Assembly (NCBI GenBank): GCA_022565415.1
Contig: JAIUMT010000108.1
Coordinates: forward strand, 1 to 9,770
Direction of reading: 5' to 3'
Length of the DNA stretch: 9,770 nt
Source: Balneolales bacterium
GTDB taxonomy: Bacteria; Bacteroidota; Rhodothermia; Balneolales; HLUCCA01
Positions within the stretch are counted from its first letter, which is position 1. Every line of letters starts with the position of its first letter. This document shows, one piece after another, positions 1 to 6,607 of this stretch. Under the pieces are notes generated by a model that saw nothing but the letters and a program-made list of their open reading frames with translations, did no database searches and had not been told where the DNA came from. Position numbers and translations under genes: made by a program.

Positions 1-105
1 CTAAAGACTTCTTTTTTTTATATGATTGGGGGAGGTTGCTTTTCTATTTTCTTTCACTTCATGTTTGTGTTTTGTTATGAATTCATTGAAGCGTTGTTCT
101 TGTTT
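1..105 (-). other. In-frame open tail downstream of the hisB stop
   Basis: After the hisB TAG, the same frame stays open for 34 sense codons and then meets a second TAG at 3-1. The would-be peptide is hydrophilic and rich in Lys, Glu, Asn and His, and ends Arg-Ser-Leu, while HisB itself ends Gly-Ser-Leu. The last 11 bases before and including each stop are identical on the minus strand. No ATG, GTG or TTG gives this stretch a convincing independent start with a ribosome binding site. It may be a decayed or duplicated 3' end, or plain spacer. I see no terminator hairpin here, so the operon may continue beyond the window. Confidence 0.35.
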
Positions 106-116
106 CTAAAGACTTC
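1..116. repeat. 11-bp direct repeat at the hisB 3' end (1-11 and 106-116)
   Basis: The plus-strand sequence CTAAAGACTTC occurs at 1-11 and again at 106-116. The period is exactly 105 bases, or 35 codons. The right copy is the end of hisB (Ser-Leu-stop); the left copy ends the open tail in the same frame. It may reflect a small local duplication or chance. Confidence 0.7.
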
Positions 117-999
117 CTTTGCTGCTGGGAATGGCGTCGGGTGCTTTTGGATTTCCGGCCACGGCCTGTTTGAGCGTTCGGGCAAATCCTTTGAAACAAG
201 CTTCGATTTTGTGGTGATCGTTCTCGCCTTCGAAACGGATATTCAAGGTCGATTTGAGTCCCATCGCCAGGGAATAGAAGAAGTGCTTGGTCATTTCAGT
301 TGGGAAATCGCCCACCTTCTCCCGGTTAAACTCCCCCTCAAACACCAAATACGCCCGCCCCGACAAGTCCAGCGCAACCGTCGCCAAGGCCTCATCCATC
401 GCCAGCACAAAGCCATACCGCTCGATCCCACGCTTATCGCCCAACGCCTGAAGCAACGTTTCGCCCAGCGTAATGCCCACATCTTCGATCGTGTGATGCT
501 CGTCGATATGAAGATCGCCTTTGCACTGAACTTCCAAATCGATAAACCCATGACGCGCAATCTGATCCAGCATATGATCAAAAAACGGTAGTCCGGTGAC
601 GATGGTAGATTTTCCGCTCCCGTCCAAGTCGACGATGATATAAATATCAGTCTCGTTGGTCGTGCGACGACGTTCCGCCGTGCGACGCTGTTCCAGCAAG
701 TGGCGCACCATCTGCCCCCAGTCCCGCCCCGTGAACGGAAACTCCCCATCAAAGTCGGCAATCGCGAGCCCGTTGTCGTGAGCATCCACAATTACATCCG
801 CCTCAGCAATGGCAAACCCATCAACAGTAATGCATTCCTGGCGAAATAGGGACAACTGACCAGCCGAAAGTGCAGAGGCATCGCTGCCAACTCGGTGACC
901 TTTTTCTAACAGGGCCAGTACGGCTTTTAAACTTCCCGGTCGCATGACCAGCGTTTCGTCTTCAGCTCGAAGGGCGGAAGGGGTGATCCAGATTTTCAT
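106..999 (-). CDS. hisB: Imidazoleglycerol-phosphate dehydratase with a degenerate N-terminal HAD-like domain
   Basis: Dehydrates imidazole glycerol phosphate to imidazole acetol phosphate in histidine synthesis; cytoplasmic, manganese-dependent. Residues about 107-297 are a complete dehydratase: FFDHML at 139-144, HHTIED at 168-173, a second HH..E cluster at 262-266, and the family-typical end PSSKG. Residues 1-105 are unusual. Enteric HisB has a HAD histidinol-phosphate phosphatase of about 165 residues here. This one is shorter. It keeps what looks like the PG...LL..GH segment (21-35) and the W...LL linker (94-102), but the DxD nucleophile position reads Thr-Pro-Ser (6-8) and the Cys/His zinc loop is absent. 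I infer the phosphatase is dead. The start is fixed by a 4-base ATGA overlap with hisC. Dehydratase assignment is very secure; the origin of the N-terminal domain is inferred. Confidence 0.96.
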   Translation of the reverse strand: MKIWITPSALRAEDETLVMRPGSLKAVLALLEKGHRVGSDASALSAGQLSLFRQECITVDGFAIAEADVIVDAHDNGLAIADFDGEFPFTGRDWGQMVRHLLEQRRTAERRRTTNETDIYIIVDLDGSGKSTIVTGLPFFDHMLDQIARHGFIDLEVQCKGDLHIDEHHTIEDVGITLGETLLQALGDKRGIERYGFVLAMDEALATVALDLSGRAYLVFEGEFNREKVGDFPTEMTKHFFYSLAMGLKSTLNIRFEGENDHHKIEACFKGFARTLKQAVAGNPKAPDAIPSSKGSL

Positions 1000-2048
1000 A
1001 TCGTAACTTGTTTTAGCATCGTGATCATGGCATCGTTTTCTTCAGGGGTGCCAATCGTTATTCGTATGGTGTTGTCGCAGTGAATTTGGTCGCCGCGGTA
1101 ACGTATTACAACGCCGGTGTCGGCCATGGTTTTGTACACATGCAGGGCGTTTTCGACCTCGACCAGCAGGAAATTCGCATCCGATGGATGGATTTTGCCA
1201 ATGGCCGGGATTTCGCGTAAGGCCGCGGCAACGCGCGCTCGTTCGTTTAGCAAAATGGCAACATGACTGCGCATTTCATCGATGTTGTCGAGGGCTTTGA
1301 GCGCGACTTCGGTGGTGAGTTTGTTGATGTTATACGGCGCTTTTACCCGCAACATATAGTCGATAATTTCAGCCGATGCAAGTGCGATACCCATCCGAAT
1401 TCCGGCTAATCCGAACGATTTAGACAGGGTTTGCAGCACAATCAGGTTTTCGAATGCGTCGAGCTCACTAGCAAAGCTGATTTCGTCGCTGAAATCAACA
1501 TAGGCTTCATCAACGACGACAATTCCGTTGAATTCGAGTAAAATCCGGCGAATGTCTTGCCGATGAAGTACGTTTCCGGTCGGATTATTCGGCGAGCACA
1601 GAAATATCACTTTGGTTTTCGGACGAACAGCCGCCAGAATGTCATCAACCCGAAGCTGAAAATCCCGGCTCAGCGGAATGCTTTGCACGTCGACATCATT
1701 AATGGCCGCGCTCACTTTATACATTCCGTAGGTGGGTGGGGTGATGAGAATGGCGTCTTCGGCGGGTTTGCAGAAAATGCGCAGGATGAGGTCGATGGCT
1801 TCGTCGCTGCCAACGCCGCAGAATACGTTTTCGGGCGAAATCTGGCGAAAGGTCGCGTACTTCGCACGAAATGCGTCTTGATGCGGATCGGGATATCGGT
1901 TTAGTTCGCGTGGATCGGCGGGTACTGATCCTATGGCATTTTCATTGGCATCCAGTAAAATTCCCTGATCGTAGTCGTCGCGGGCGCAGCGGTAGGGCGT
2001 GAGCAGGCGAATATTGGGTCTAACCAGAATGTGAATGTCGAATTTCAA
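996..2048 (-). CDS. hisC: Histidinol-phosphate aminotransferase
   Basis: PLP-dependent class I/II aminotransferase that transfers an amino group from glutamate to imidazole acetol phosphate, giving histidinol phosphate. Visible landmarks from the chosen start: LDANEN at 32-37, SPNNPTG at 152-158, VVDEAYVDF at 178-186, and the PLP-lysine block TLSKSFGLAGIRMG with Lys210 and Arg218. The reading frame is open far upstream into hisD, but that extension is arginine-rich, matches nothing in the family and overlaps hisD completely. The only sensible start is TTG at 2048, 11 bases after the hisD stop, giving 350 residues, the usual family length. No clear Shine-Dalgarno sequence is seen, so translation may be coupled to hisD. 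Its TGA overlaps the hisB ATG. Confidence 0.96.
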   Translation of the reverse strand: MKFDIHILVRPNIRLLTPYRCARDDYDQGILLDANENAIGSVPADPRELNRYPDPHQDAFRAKYATFRQISPENVFCGVGSDEAIDLILRIFCKPAEDAILITPPTYGMYKVSAAINDVDVQSIPLSRDFQLRVDDILAAVRPKTKVIFLCSPNNPTGNVLHRQDIRRILLEFNGIVVVDEAYVDFSDEISFASELDAFENLIVLQTLSKSFGLAGIRMGIALASAEIIDYMLRVKAPYNINKLTTEVALKALDNIDEMRSHVAILLNERARVAAALREIPAIGKIHPSDANFLLVEVENALHVYKTMADTGVVIRYRGDQIHCDNTIRITIGTPEENDAMITMLKQVTI

Positions 2049-2059
2049 GGTGGTTCTCG

Positions 2060-3349
2060 TTAGGGTAGTTGTTGCAGGCGAATGGTTACGGCGCGTTCGT
2101 GGGCCGTTAGGCCTTCGGTTCGGGCCATGATTTCGACGCTCGGTCCGAGGAGTTTGAGTCCGTCTGGGGTGAGTTTTTGGACGGTCATTTGTCTCAGGTA
2201 GGAGTCGATGGAGACGCCGCTGTACATGCGGGCGTAGCCGTAGGTTGGCAGAGTGTGGTTCGTTCCGGAAGCGTAGTCTCCGACCGATTCGGGCGTCCAC
2301 TGACCTACAAACACAGATCCCGCCGTTTGGATGCTTTCTACCATATCATCGGCGTTCTCGGTGTTAATGATGAGGTGCTCGGGAGCATAATCGTTGGTAA
2401 ACTCAATGGCCTCTGATTCCGACTCGACCGAGAGAATGTAGCTGTGGTCGAGGGCTTTTAGCGCAGTTTCGGCTCGGGGAAGTGCTTTGCGCTGGTTTTC
2501 CAGTTCGATTTGGAGTTTCTCGGTGTCGAATCCGGGTAGGGCGACGAGAACGACCTGACTGTCGGGTCCGTGTTCGGCCTGGGAAAGCAGGTCTGCGGCC
2601 ACAAATGCCGGATTAGCACTACCATCAGCCAAAACAAGAACCTCCGACGGACCTGCCGGCATATCGATGCTGATCATAGCGTCGCTGTTTTGAAGCAACA
2701 TCTTGGCAGCGGTGACATATTGATTTCCAGGTCCGAGAATTTTATCCACTTTGGGCACGCTTTGGGTTCCGTACGCCATCGCGGCAACGGCCTGAGCGCC
2801 ACCCGAAAGCACGATACTTCGAACTCCGCATATACTGGCCGCAAATTCGACCTCCGGTGAAACGGTACCGTCGGAACGGGGCGGAGTCGCAATTATGATT
2901 TCATCGCAACCTGCCAACTGAGCCGGAATCGCCAACATCAACACCGATGAAGGTAAAATGGCCGTTCCGCCGGGGACGTAGAGTCCGACCCGGGGAATGG
3001 CCCGCGGATAGCGACTGCAAACCACGCCAGGCATGGTTTCTACGGTTATTGACTGAGGCCGCTGAGACCGGTGAAACATATATATATTGTCGAACGCTGT
3101 TCGGAAAGCCGATTTTACCTCTTCGTCGAGAATGATTTCGTGCTCGTCGCGAACGGTGTAAATCGGCGATTGGATGTCGGCTTTGTCGAACTTTTTAGCC
3201 AGGCGGACAAGCGCTTCGTCACCCGAAGACTTAACATCGTTGATGATATCCTGAACGATTCCAAAAAGTTTTCCGAAATCGATACGGGGCCTGAGCAAGA
3301 GTGCATCCCGCTCAGACTTGGAAAGTGTATTTAACGAAAGCTGCCTCAT
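2060..3349 (-). CDS. hisD: Histidinol dehydrogenase
   Basis: Zinc-dependent, NAD-linked enzyme for the last two oxidations, L-histidinol to L-histidine. It is full length at 429 residues. Family landmarks: VPGGTA at 125-130, GPGNQYV at 206-212, DMPAGPSEV at 229-237, SQAEHGPDS at 256-264, APEHL at 322-326 and SVGDYASGTNH at 355-365. The residues matching the E. coli zinc ligands are Gln257, His260, Asp358 and His417, and the catalytic pair is Glu324/His325. All sit two positions below E. coli numbering, so the enzyme should be active. The ATG is 2 bases after the hisG stop (TAA-TT-ATG), implying translational coupling. Nothing unusual. Confidence 0.98.
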   Translation of the reverse strand: MRQLSLNTLSKSERDALLLRPRIDFGKLFGIVQDIINDVKSSGDEALVRLAKKFDKADIQSPIYTVRDEHEIILDEEVKSAFRTAFDNIYMFHRSQRPQSITVETMPGVVCSRYPRAIPRVGLYVPGGTAILPSSVLMLAIPAQLAGCDEIIIATPPRSDGTVSPEVEFAASICGVRSIVLSGGAQAVAAMAYGTQSVPKVDKILGPGNQYVTAAKMLLQNSDAMISIDMPAGPSEVLVLADGSANPAFVAADLLSQAEHGPDSQVVLVALPGFDTEKLQIELENQRKALPRAETALKALDHSYILSVESESEAIEFTNDYAPEHLIINTENADDMVESIQTAGSVFVGQWTPESVGDYASGTNHTLPTYGYARMYSGVSIDSYLRQMTVQKLTPDGLKLLGPSVEIMARTEGLTAHERAVTIRLQQLP

Positions 3350-3351
3350 AA

Positions 3352-4221
3352 TTACATAATCATGTTTTCGATGGGCAGAATCACAATTCCGGTGGCTCCG
3401 GCCGATTTCAGTTTCTCGGTGATGGTCCAGAATTGGTTAATTGGGACAACAGAGTGGATGGCGACCATGTTTTCGTCGGCCAGTGGTAAAACGGTCGGAC
3501 TTTTAAGCGCCGAAATAATGCTCAAGATTTCTTTTTGAGAATCCTTCGGGGCGTTCATCATAATATAGCGCGAGCGCTGGGCGAGTTGGCAACCACCGAT
3601 TCGGAGTAAAAACTTATCAATCAGTTCCTGTTTCTCTGCCGAAATAGGCTTGTTCGTTTGAATAAGCTGACTTTCAGAGCTGAAAATGACATCCGTTTCT
3701 ACCAATCCGTTTGCTTTCAGTGTTCCGCCGGTTGAGACCAGGTCGCAGACGGCTTCGGCCACGCCTAGACGAGGAGCAATCTCAACAGCTCCCGAGATGA
3801 ACACGGTTTCGACGGTCATGCCGTTATCTTCGAAGTATTTTTTAGTAAGAAAAGGGTAGCTGGTAGCGATGCGTGTTCCGTCCAGAGCCTTGGCTGACTT
3901 ATAAACGCCGCCTTTAGGAACGGCAACGGAGATGCGGCATTTTCCGAATCCCAGGTCGCGAATAACGGTAACTTTTGCGTTTTTTTCGGCGGTTACGTTC
4001 GCGCCCACAAAGCCGATATCACAAACACCATCCTGCACGTACTCAGGAATATCGTCGTCGCGAATTAATAATAGTTCGATATCGAAATTTTGAACGGGGA
4101 CAATCATGTGTCCTTTATAGCTGTCGAATTTCATGCCTGCCTGACGAAGCAGACCAATACTTTCCTCGGTCAGTCGACCGCTTTTTTGCAATGCAATGCG
4201 AAGAGTTGAGTTAGTTTCCAC
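3352..4221 (-). CDS. hisG: ATP phosphoribosyltransferase, long form
   Basis: First committed step of histidine synthesis: ATP plus PRPP to phosphoribosyl-ATP. At 289 residues it is the long form. Residues to about 210 are the periplasmic-binding-protein-like catalytic part, with LQKSGRL at 11-17, CDIGFVG at 67-73 and the PRPP-binding block GAVEIAPRLGVAEAVCDLV at 144-162, followed by STGGTLKANGL. Residues about 215-289 form the ACT-like regulatory domain, known in the family for feedback inhibition by histidine, so no hisZ partner is expected. The start is GTG at 4221, only five codons before the conserved core; no ATG or TTG fits better. It is the first enzyme gene of the operon, 87 bases after the leader ORF stop. 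Confidence 0.97.
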   Translation of the reverse strand: METNSTLRIALQKSGRLTEESIGLLRQAGMKFDSYKGHMIVPVQNFDIELLLIRDDDIPEYVQDGVCDIGFVGANVTAEKNAKVTVIRDLGFGKCRISVAVPKGGVYKSAKALDGTRIATSYPFLTKKYFEDNGMTVETVFISGAVEIAPRLGVAEAVCDLVSTGGTLKANGLVETDVIFSSESQLIQTNKPISAEKQELIDKFLLRIGGCQLAQRSRYIMMNAPKDSQKEILSIISALKSPTVLPLADENMVAIHSVVPINQFWTITEKLKSAGATGIVILPIENMIM

Positions 4222-4242
4222 AATAAATAGAATTAATAATGT

Positions 4243-4272
4243 AAGATTGAAACCGTGACAAAGGGTCAGCGG
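4243..4272 (-). terminator. Candidate attenuator terminator upstream of hisG
   Basis: On the minus strand, CCG-C-TGAC, loop CCTTT, GTCA-CGG forms 7 base pairs with one bulged C (4272-4253), followed by the U-rich run TTTCAATCTT. It lies after the leader ORF and before hisG. The U-run is imperfect, so it is a moderate terminator at best, which would suit regulated read-through. Confidence 0.5.
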
Positions 4273-4368
4273 ATAAGCAGAACGGAATCGGAAGATGGGA
4301 ACGCAACATTATGCGTGATGGTGACCGCCGCTAAGATGCACCGCTTCCGCTGTGGTATGATGACCACA
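4243..4368 (-). promoter_or_regulatory. Probable his attenuator (competing leader RNA structures)
   Basis: In the minus-strand transcript I see four candidate pairings. Hairpin 1 is TGTGGT/ACCACA at 4351-4368, with a CATCAT loop coding for two His. A second 5-bp hairpin at 4301-4316 holds the leader stop in its loop. The third is a bulged terminator-like hairpin at 4253-4272. The fourth is an antiterminator: the left arm of that terminator (CCGCTGA, 4272-4266) can instead pair with CAGCGG (4352-4347) or with TTAGCGG (4334-4328, one G-U). CGGAAG (4349-4344) can also pair with CTTCCG (4294-4289). These options exclude one another, as expected for attenuation. All were found by eye; folding energies were not computed. 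Confidence 0.6.
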
Positions 4369-4407
4369 ATGGCGATGATGCAGTAGATGGGAGATAATTA
4401 ATATCAT
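4309..4407 (-). CDS. hisL: Histidine-rich his operon leader peptide
   Basis: A 32-codon ORF starting ATG at 4407 and ending TAA at 4309. Ten of 32 residues are His: positions 7, 10, 11, 13, 16, 17, 24 and 29-31, including a final triple. It lies directly upstream of hisG on the same strand. In enteric bacteria such a peptide senses charged tRNA-His: when histidine is scarce the ribosome stalls on the His codons and the downstream RNA folds into an antiterminator. The peptide itself is probably not functional. No Shine-Dalgarno is evident; the upstream sequence is AT-rich. Codons His16-His17 form the loop of a perfect hairpin (4351-4368). The position, orientation and His content together make this call strong although the ORF is tiny. 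Confidence 0.88.
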   Translation of the reverse strand: MILIISHLLHHRHCGHHTTAEAVHLSGGHHHA

Positions 4408-4622
4408 GTCGTAAATATAAATATTTTTTCATCCTGTAACAGATTCTAAAGCCGAATAAATCCACTCTTTTACGAAAATCTACAAATAGCATACGAAAGC
4501 GCTTTTTTGGTATTAGTGCGGGGTTTATTTTGACCATTATAAGGAACCGATTTCAAGATTAGTATCTGTATAGCAGGTAAAGTCGTGTATTTCACCGAAA
4601 TAATGTACCGGAGGTATGAATT
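4408..4622. other. Divergent upstream region of the his operon and the transporter gene
   Basis: These 215 bases lie between the his leader and the DASS transporter and must carry promoters in both directions. I could not pick convincing promoter boxes of the sigma-70 or Bacteroidota (TTTG / TAnnTTTG) type. On the minus strand TAGAAT (4448-4443) could be a -10 element, but there is no good -35 partner. The stretch is AT-rich. Its other visible sites are the transporter ribosome binding site and a loopless 10-bp palindrome at 4496-4505. Confidence 0.4.
4610..4614 (+). promoter_or_regulatory. Strong Shine-Dalgarno for the transporter gene
   Basis: GGAGG lies 8 bases before the ATG at 4623. A nearer ATG at 4616 is in another frame, sits only 1 base after the GGAGG and ends after four codons, so the site decides for 4623. 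The his genes show no comparable site. Confidence 0.8.
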
Positions 4623-6089
4623 ATGAGTGAATTGAAATCAGATTATGGTCCTCGTCAGAAATATGGTCTGATCGGCGGACTTATACTGTTCCTTGTGTTG
4701 GTATTCCTTCCTGCCCCGGCTGGACTTTCCCAAGCTGGTTGGTACACTGCCGCAGTGGCAATACTTATGGCCACATGGTGGGTCACGGAAGCTCTTCCAA
4801 TTCCCGCAACGGCATTGTTGCCCATCGTTTTATTCCCGCTGCTCGAGGTTAGCAGTGTTAGGGAGGCGACCACGCCCTTTGCGAATCCGTTGATATACCT
4901 GTTCATGGGCGGATTCATCATCGCCATCGGAATGGAAAAATCGGAGCTTCACCGAAGAGTTGCCCTAAATGTAGTGCGGTTTGTAGGAACGAGTCCGCAT
5001 CATATAGTCGCCGGATTCATGCTTGCCGCCGCATTTTTGAGCATGTGGGTAAGCAACACAGCCACTGCGTTGATGATGTTACCAATCGCATTGTCGGTAA
5101 TTCATCTCGTTGAAGACAAAAAAGACGTACGCGAACAGAATCTGCAGCACAATTTCTCCCTTTGTCTAGTATTGTGTATAGCATATGGCTGTAACGTTGG
5201 AGGGATGGGGACCCTGATAGGCACGCCTCCGAACGCACTCATGGCCGGATTCATGCTCGAGAATTATCAAATCGAAATAAGTTTTGCTCAGTGGATGTTA
5301 ATCGGAGTTCCGCTCGTAATCGTATCATTGCCCATAATATTCATTGTACTTACCAAAGTACTATTCCCGATTCAGCTCAAAGAAATTCCCGGCGGACGCC
5401 ATCTCATCTATACGCAGCTCAAAGAAATAGGGAAAATGTCGGTTCGCGAACGCATCGTGGCCACTGTGTTTATACTTACCGCCACAATGTGGATTTTCCA
5501 GCAGTATATCGTCAAATATGTGCCGGAAGTAAGCGACACTGTAATCGCAATTTTTGGAGCATTACTACTCTTTTTGATTCCCGTTGATTTCAAAAAAGGC
5601 GACTTCGTGCTCGGATGGGACGATGCAAAACGACTACCCTGGGACATACTTGTGTTATTCGGAGGGGGACTCAGTCTGGCAGCTGCGATCAGTTCAACCG
5701 GATTGGCATCTTGGATGGGGGAATCGCTGAGGGCGCTGGATACCTGGCCGGTATTGGCACTCATTCTACTTTCGCTTACGCTGATTATATTCCTGACGGA
5801 AGTGACCAGCAACACCGCTACAGCTGCTGCGTTTATGCCAATTTTGGCCTCTGTTGCACTGGCATTTAATCTGGATCCGCTTATTCTGGTAGTTCCGGCA
5901 GCATTAGGTGCGAGCTGCGCGTTCATGCTTCCTGTCGCCACGCCACCGAACGCAATTGTGTATGGAAGTGGATTTATATCTATGCCTCAAATGGCAAAAG
6001 CTGGATTCTGGCTGAACATCATCATGATAATCGTAATCACACTTATGATGTACATATTGTTAGGCTACGTTTTTAGCATTGAACTTTAG
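4623..6089 (+). CDS. DASS (SLC13) family sodium-coupled carboxylate transporter
   Basis: Integral inner-membrane symporter of the divalent anion:Na+ symporter family (VcINDY-like), which usually imports C4-dicarboxylates or other anions with sodium. The 488 residues show about 11 hydrophobic segments and the two inverted-repeat signature pairs: SNT at 144-146 with GTPPNA at 200-205, and SNT at 396-398 with ATPPNA at 439-444. These build the two sodium sites and the substrate site. Length fits the family (VcINDY has 462). The cytoplasmic linker carries a small repeat: QLKEI at 251-255 and at 265-269. The substrate cannot be fixed from sequence alone; dicarboxylate is likely, but sulfate or tricarboxylate relatives exist. 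The gene is monocistronic and divergent from the his operon, so there is no obvious pathway link. Confidence 0.92.
   Translation: MSELKSDYGPRQKYGLIGGLILFLVLVFLPAPAGLSQAGWYTAAVAILMATWWVTEALPIPATALLPIVLFPLLEVSSVREATTPFANPLIYLFMGGFIIAIGMEKSELHRRVALNVVRFVGTSPHHIVAGFMLAAAFLSMWVSNTATALMMLPIALSVIHLVEDKKDVREQNLQHNFSLCLVLCIAYGCNVGGMGTLIGTPPNALMAGFMLENYQIEISFAQWMLIGVPLVIVSLPIIFIVLTKVLFPIQLKEIPGGRHLIYTQLKEIGKMSVRERIVATVFILTATMWIFQQYIVKYVPEVSDTVIAIFGALLLFLIPVDFKKGDFVLGWDDAKRLPWDILVLFGGGLSLAAAISSTGLASWMGESLRALDTWPVLALILLSLTLIIFLTEVTSNTATAAAFMPILASVALAFNLDPLILVVPAALGASCAFMLPVATPPNAIVYGSGFISMPQMAKAGFWLNIIMIIVITLMMYILLGYVFSIEL
5373..5428 (+). repeat. 14-bp direct repeat inside the transporter gene
   Basis: CAGCTCAAAGAAAT occurs at 5373-5386 and 5415-5428, 42 bases (14 codons) apart, in the same frame. 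Both copies encode Gln-Leu-Lys-Glu-Ile in a soluble linker between membrane segments. Confidence 0.8.
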
Positions 6090-6156
6090 CGATTCATAGT
6101 GTTAGCGACCGTTTTGGATATTCGGCTAGCCAGATTAATCACTCATTATATGCCTG

Positions 6157-6198
6157 AAAAAGAATAGGTCCGGACGCGTTTTCCAGCGCCCGGACCTA
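6157..6198 (-). terminator. Intrinsic terminator pointing to the minus strand
   Basis: A perfect 9-bp stem, TAGGTCCGG/CCGGACCTA (6165-6173 and 6190-6198), plus three further inner pairs after one A-C mismatch, closes a loop of 8. Read on the minus strand it is followed by TTCTTTTTC (6164-6156), a good U-tract. On the plus strand the hairpin is followed by A-rich sequence without a T run, so it would serve the plus-strand transporter poorly. It lies 9 bases past the stop of the minus-strand ORF at 6207-6431. Confidence 0.65.
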
Positions 6199-6201
6199 AT
6201 A

Positions 6202-6225
6202 AACCGTCAGGTCATCATGACGGTT
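6202..6225. terminator. Second hairpin next to the terminator
   Basis: AACCGTCA (6202-6209) and TGACGGTT (6218-6225) form a perfect 8-bp stem with an 8-base loop. On the plus strand it is followed by ATTGCTGG, a weak tail; it may help end the transporter transcript. On the minus strand it overlaps the 3' end of the 74-codon ORF. Confidence 0.4.
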
Positions 6226-6431
6226 ATTGCTGGGGTATAAGATTCTATTTTAGACAAATCTATGATTTTATTAGATAACGCATAAATGTCTTGAAAATTT
6301 CGCATGCTCAGAGAAGCGGTAACCCACAGCTTAAACCTAATTCCAGCAAATAAATGTAAGACAGGTGGGGGACCAGCAAGTTTAACTTCAACACTTAGTT
6401 GATAACCGTTAAAAACAGACTCCAAAGCCAT
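6207..6431 (-). CDS. Candidate small hypothetical protein (74 residues)
   Basis: ATG at 6431 to TGA at 6209-6207, convergent with the transporter. I do not recognise the protein: it has no signal peptide, no clear membrane segment and no motif I can name; the middle (about 20-45) is moderately hydrophobic and contains Pro-Pro-Pro at 21-23. In its favour, no plus-strand gene accounts for the stretch and a good minus-strand terminator follows its stop within 10 bases. Against it, there is no Shine-Dalgarno sequence, an in-frame TGA lies two codons upstream, codon use is more T-ending than in lepA, and an imperfect inverted repeat (6381-6413) lies inside. It could be a real small gene, a relic, or part of a non-coding transcript. 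Confidence 0.25.
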   Translation of the reverse strand: MALESVFNGYQLSVEVKLAGPPPVLHLFAGIRFKLWVTASLSMRNFQDIYALSNKIIDLSKIESYTPAITVMMT

Positions 6432-6607
6432 ACTTCAGTAATTAACATCTTTCCGAAATATATGTTCCCGGAAACTCAAAAATATCTTTAGCTGTTAAAA
6501 AATACGAACAATACATTTCAATTGTGCTTGCGCAATGGTTACGAAAAAGCCCCAATTATTTGTATTTTACTATCTTGTATAAAAAAATTATTCCCGGAAC
6601 ATTTTTC
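6432..6607 (+). other. Upstream region of lepA
   Basis: AT-rich 176 bases before the lepA ATG, presumably with its promoter. The lepA frame is open 28 codons further upstream to a GTG at 6524, but that extension is not family-like. I see no firm promoter boxes and no clear Shine-Dalgarno sequence before the ATG. Confidence 0.35.

Noticed and set aside
22..591. 189-codon plus-strand ORF opposite hisB
   Set aside because: It runs opposite the conserved dehydratase domain and resembles no protein; the complementary hisB frame is certain.
606..623. GSGKST in HisB resembling a nucleotide-binding P-loop
   Set aside because: The first glycine of the Walker A spacing is missing, and this DG.GKS..TG segment is normal for the dehydratase.
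2049..2300. N-terminal extension of hisC (84 residues)
   Set aside because: It lies wholly inside hisD, is arginine- and proline-rich shadow sequence, and exceeds the normal HisC length.
4496..4505. AAAGCGCTTT palindrome followed by a T run on the plus strand
   Set aside because: It has no room for a loop, so it is unlikely to be a terminator, and no plus-strand gene ends there.
4331..4537. 68-codon minus-strand ORF upstream of hisG
   Set aside because: It overlaps the His-rich leader in another frame, has only two His in that part, and is not protein-like; the leader frame explains the region better.
5408..5941. 177-codon antisense ORF within the transporter gene
   Set aside because: Shadow ORF, Ser/Ala/Ile-rich complement of membrane-segment codons.
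6380..6414. Integron attC-like ends (GTTTAAC and GTTAAAA)
   Set aside because: The span of about 35 bases is shorter than known attC sites, the right end misses the consensus at its last base, and there is no integrase or cassette array.
6524..6607. 28-residue N-terminal extension of LepA from a GTG
   Set aside because: The family starts at MxxIRNFxIIAHIDHGKST; the ATG at 6608 gives the standard 598 residues.
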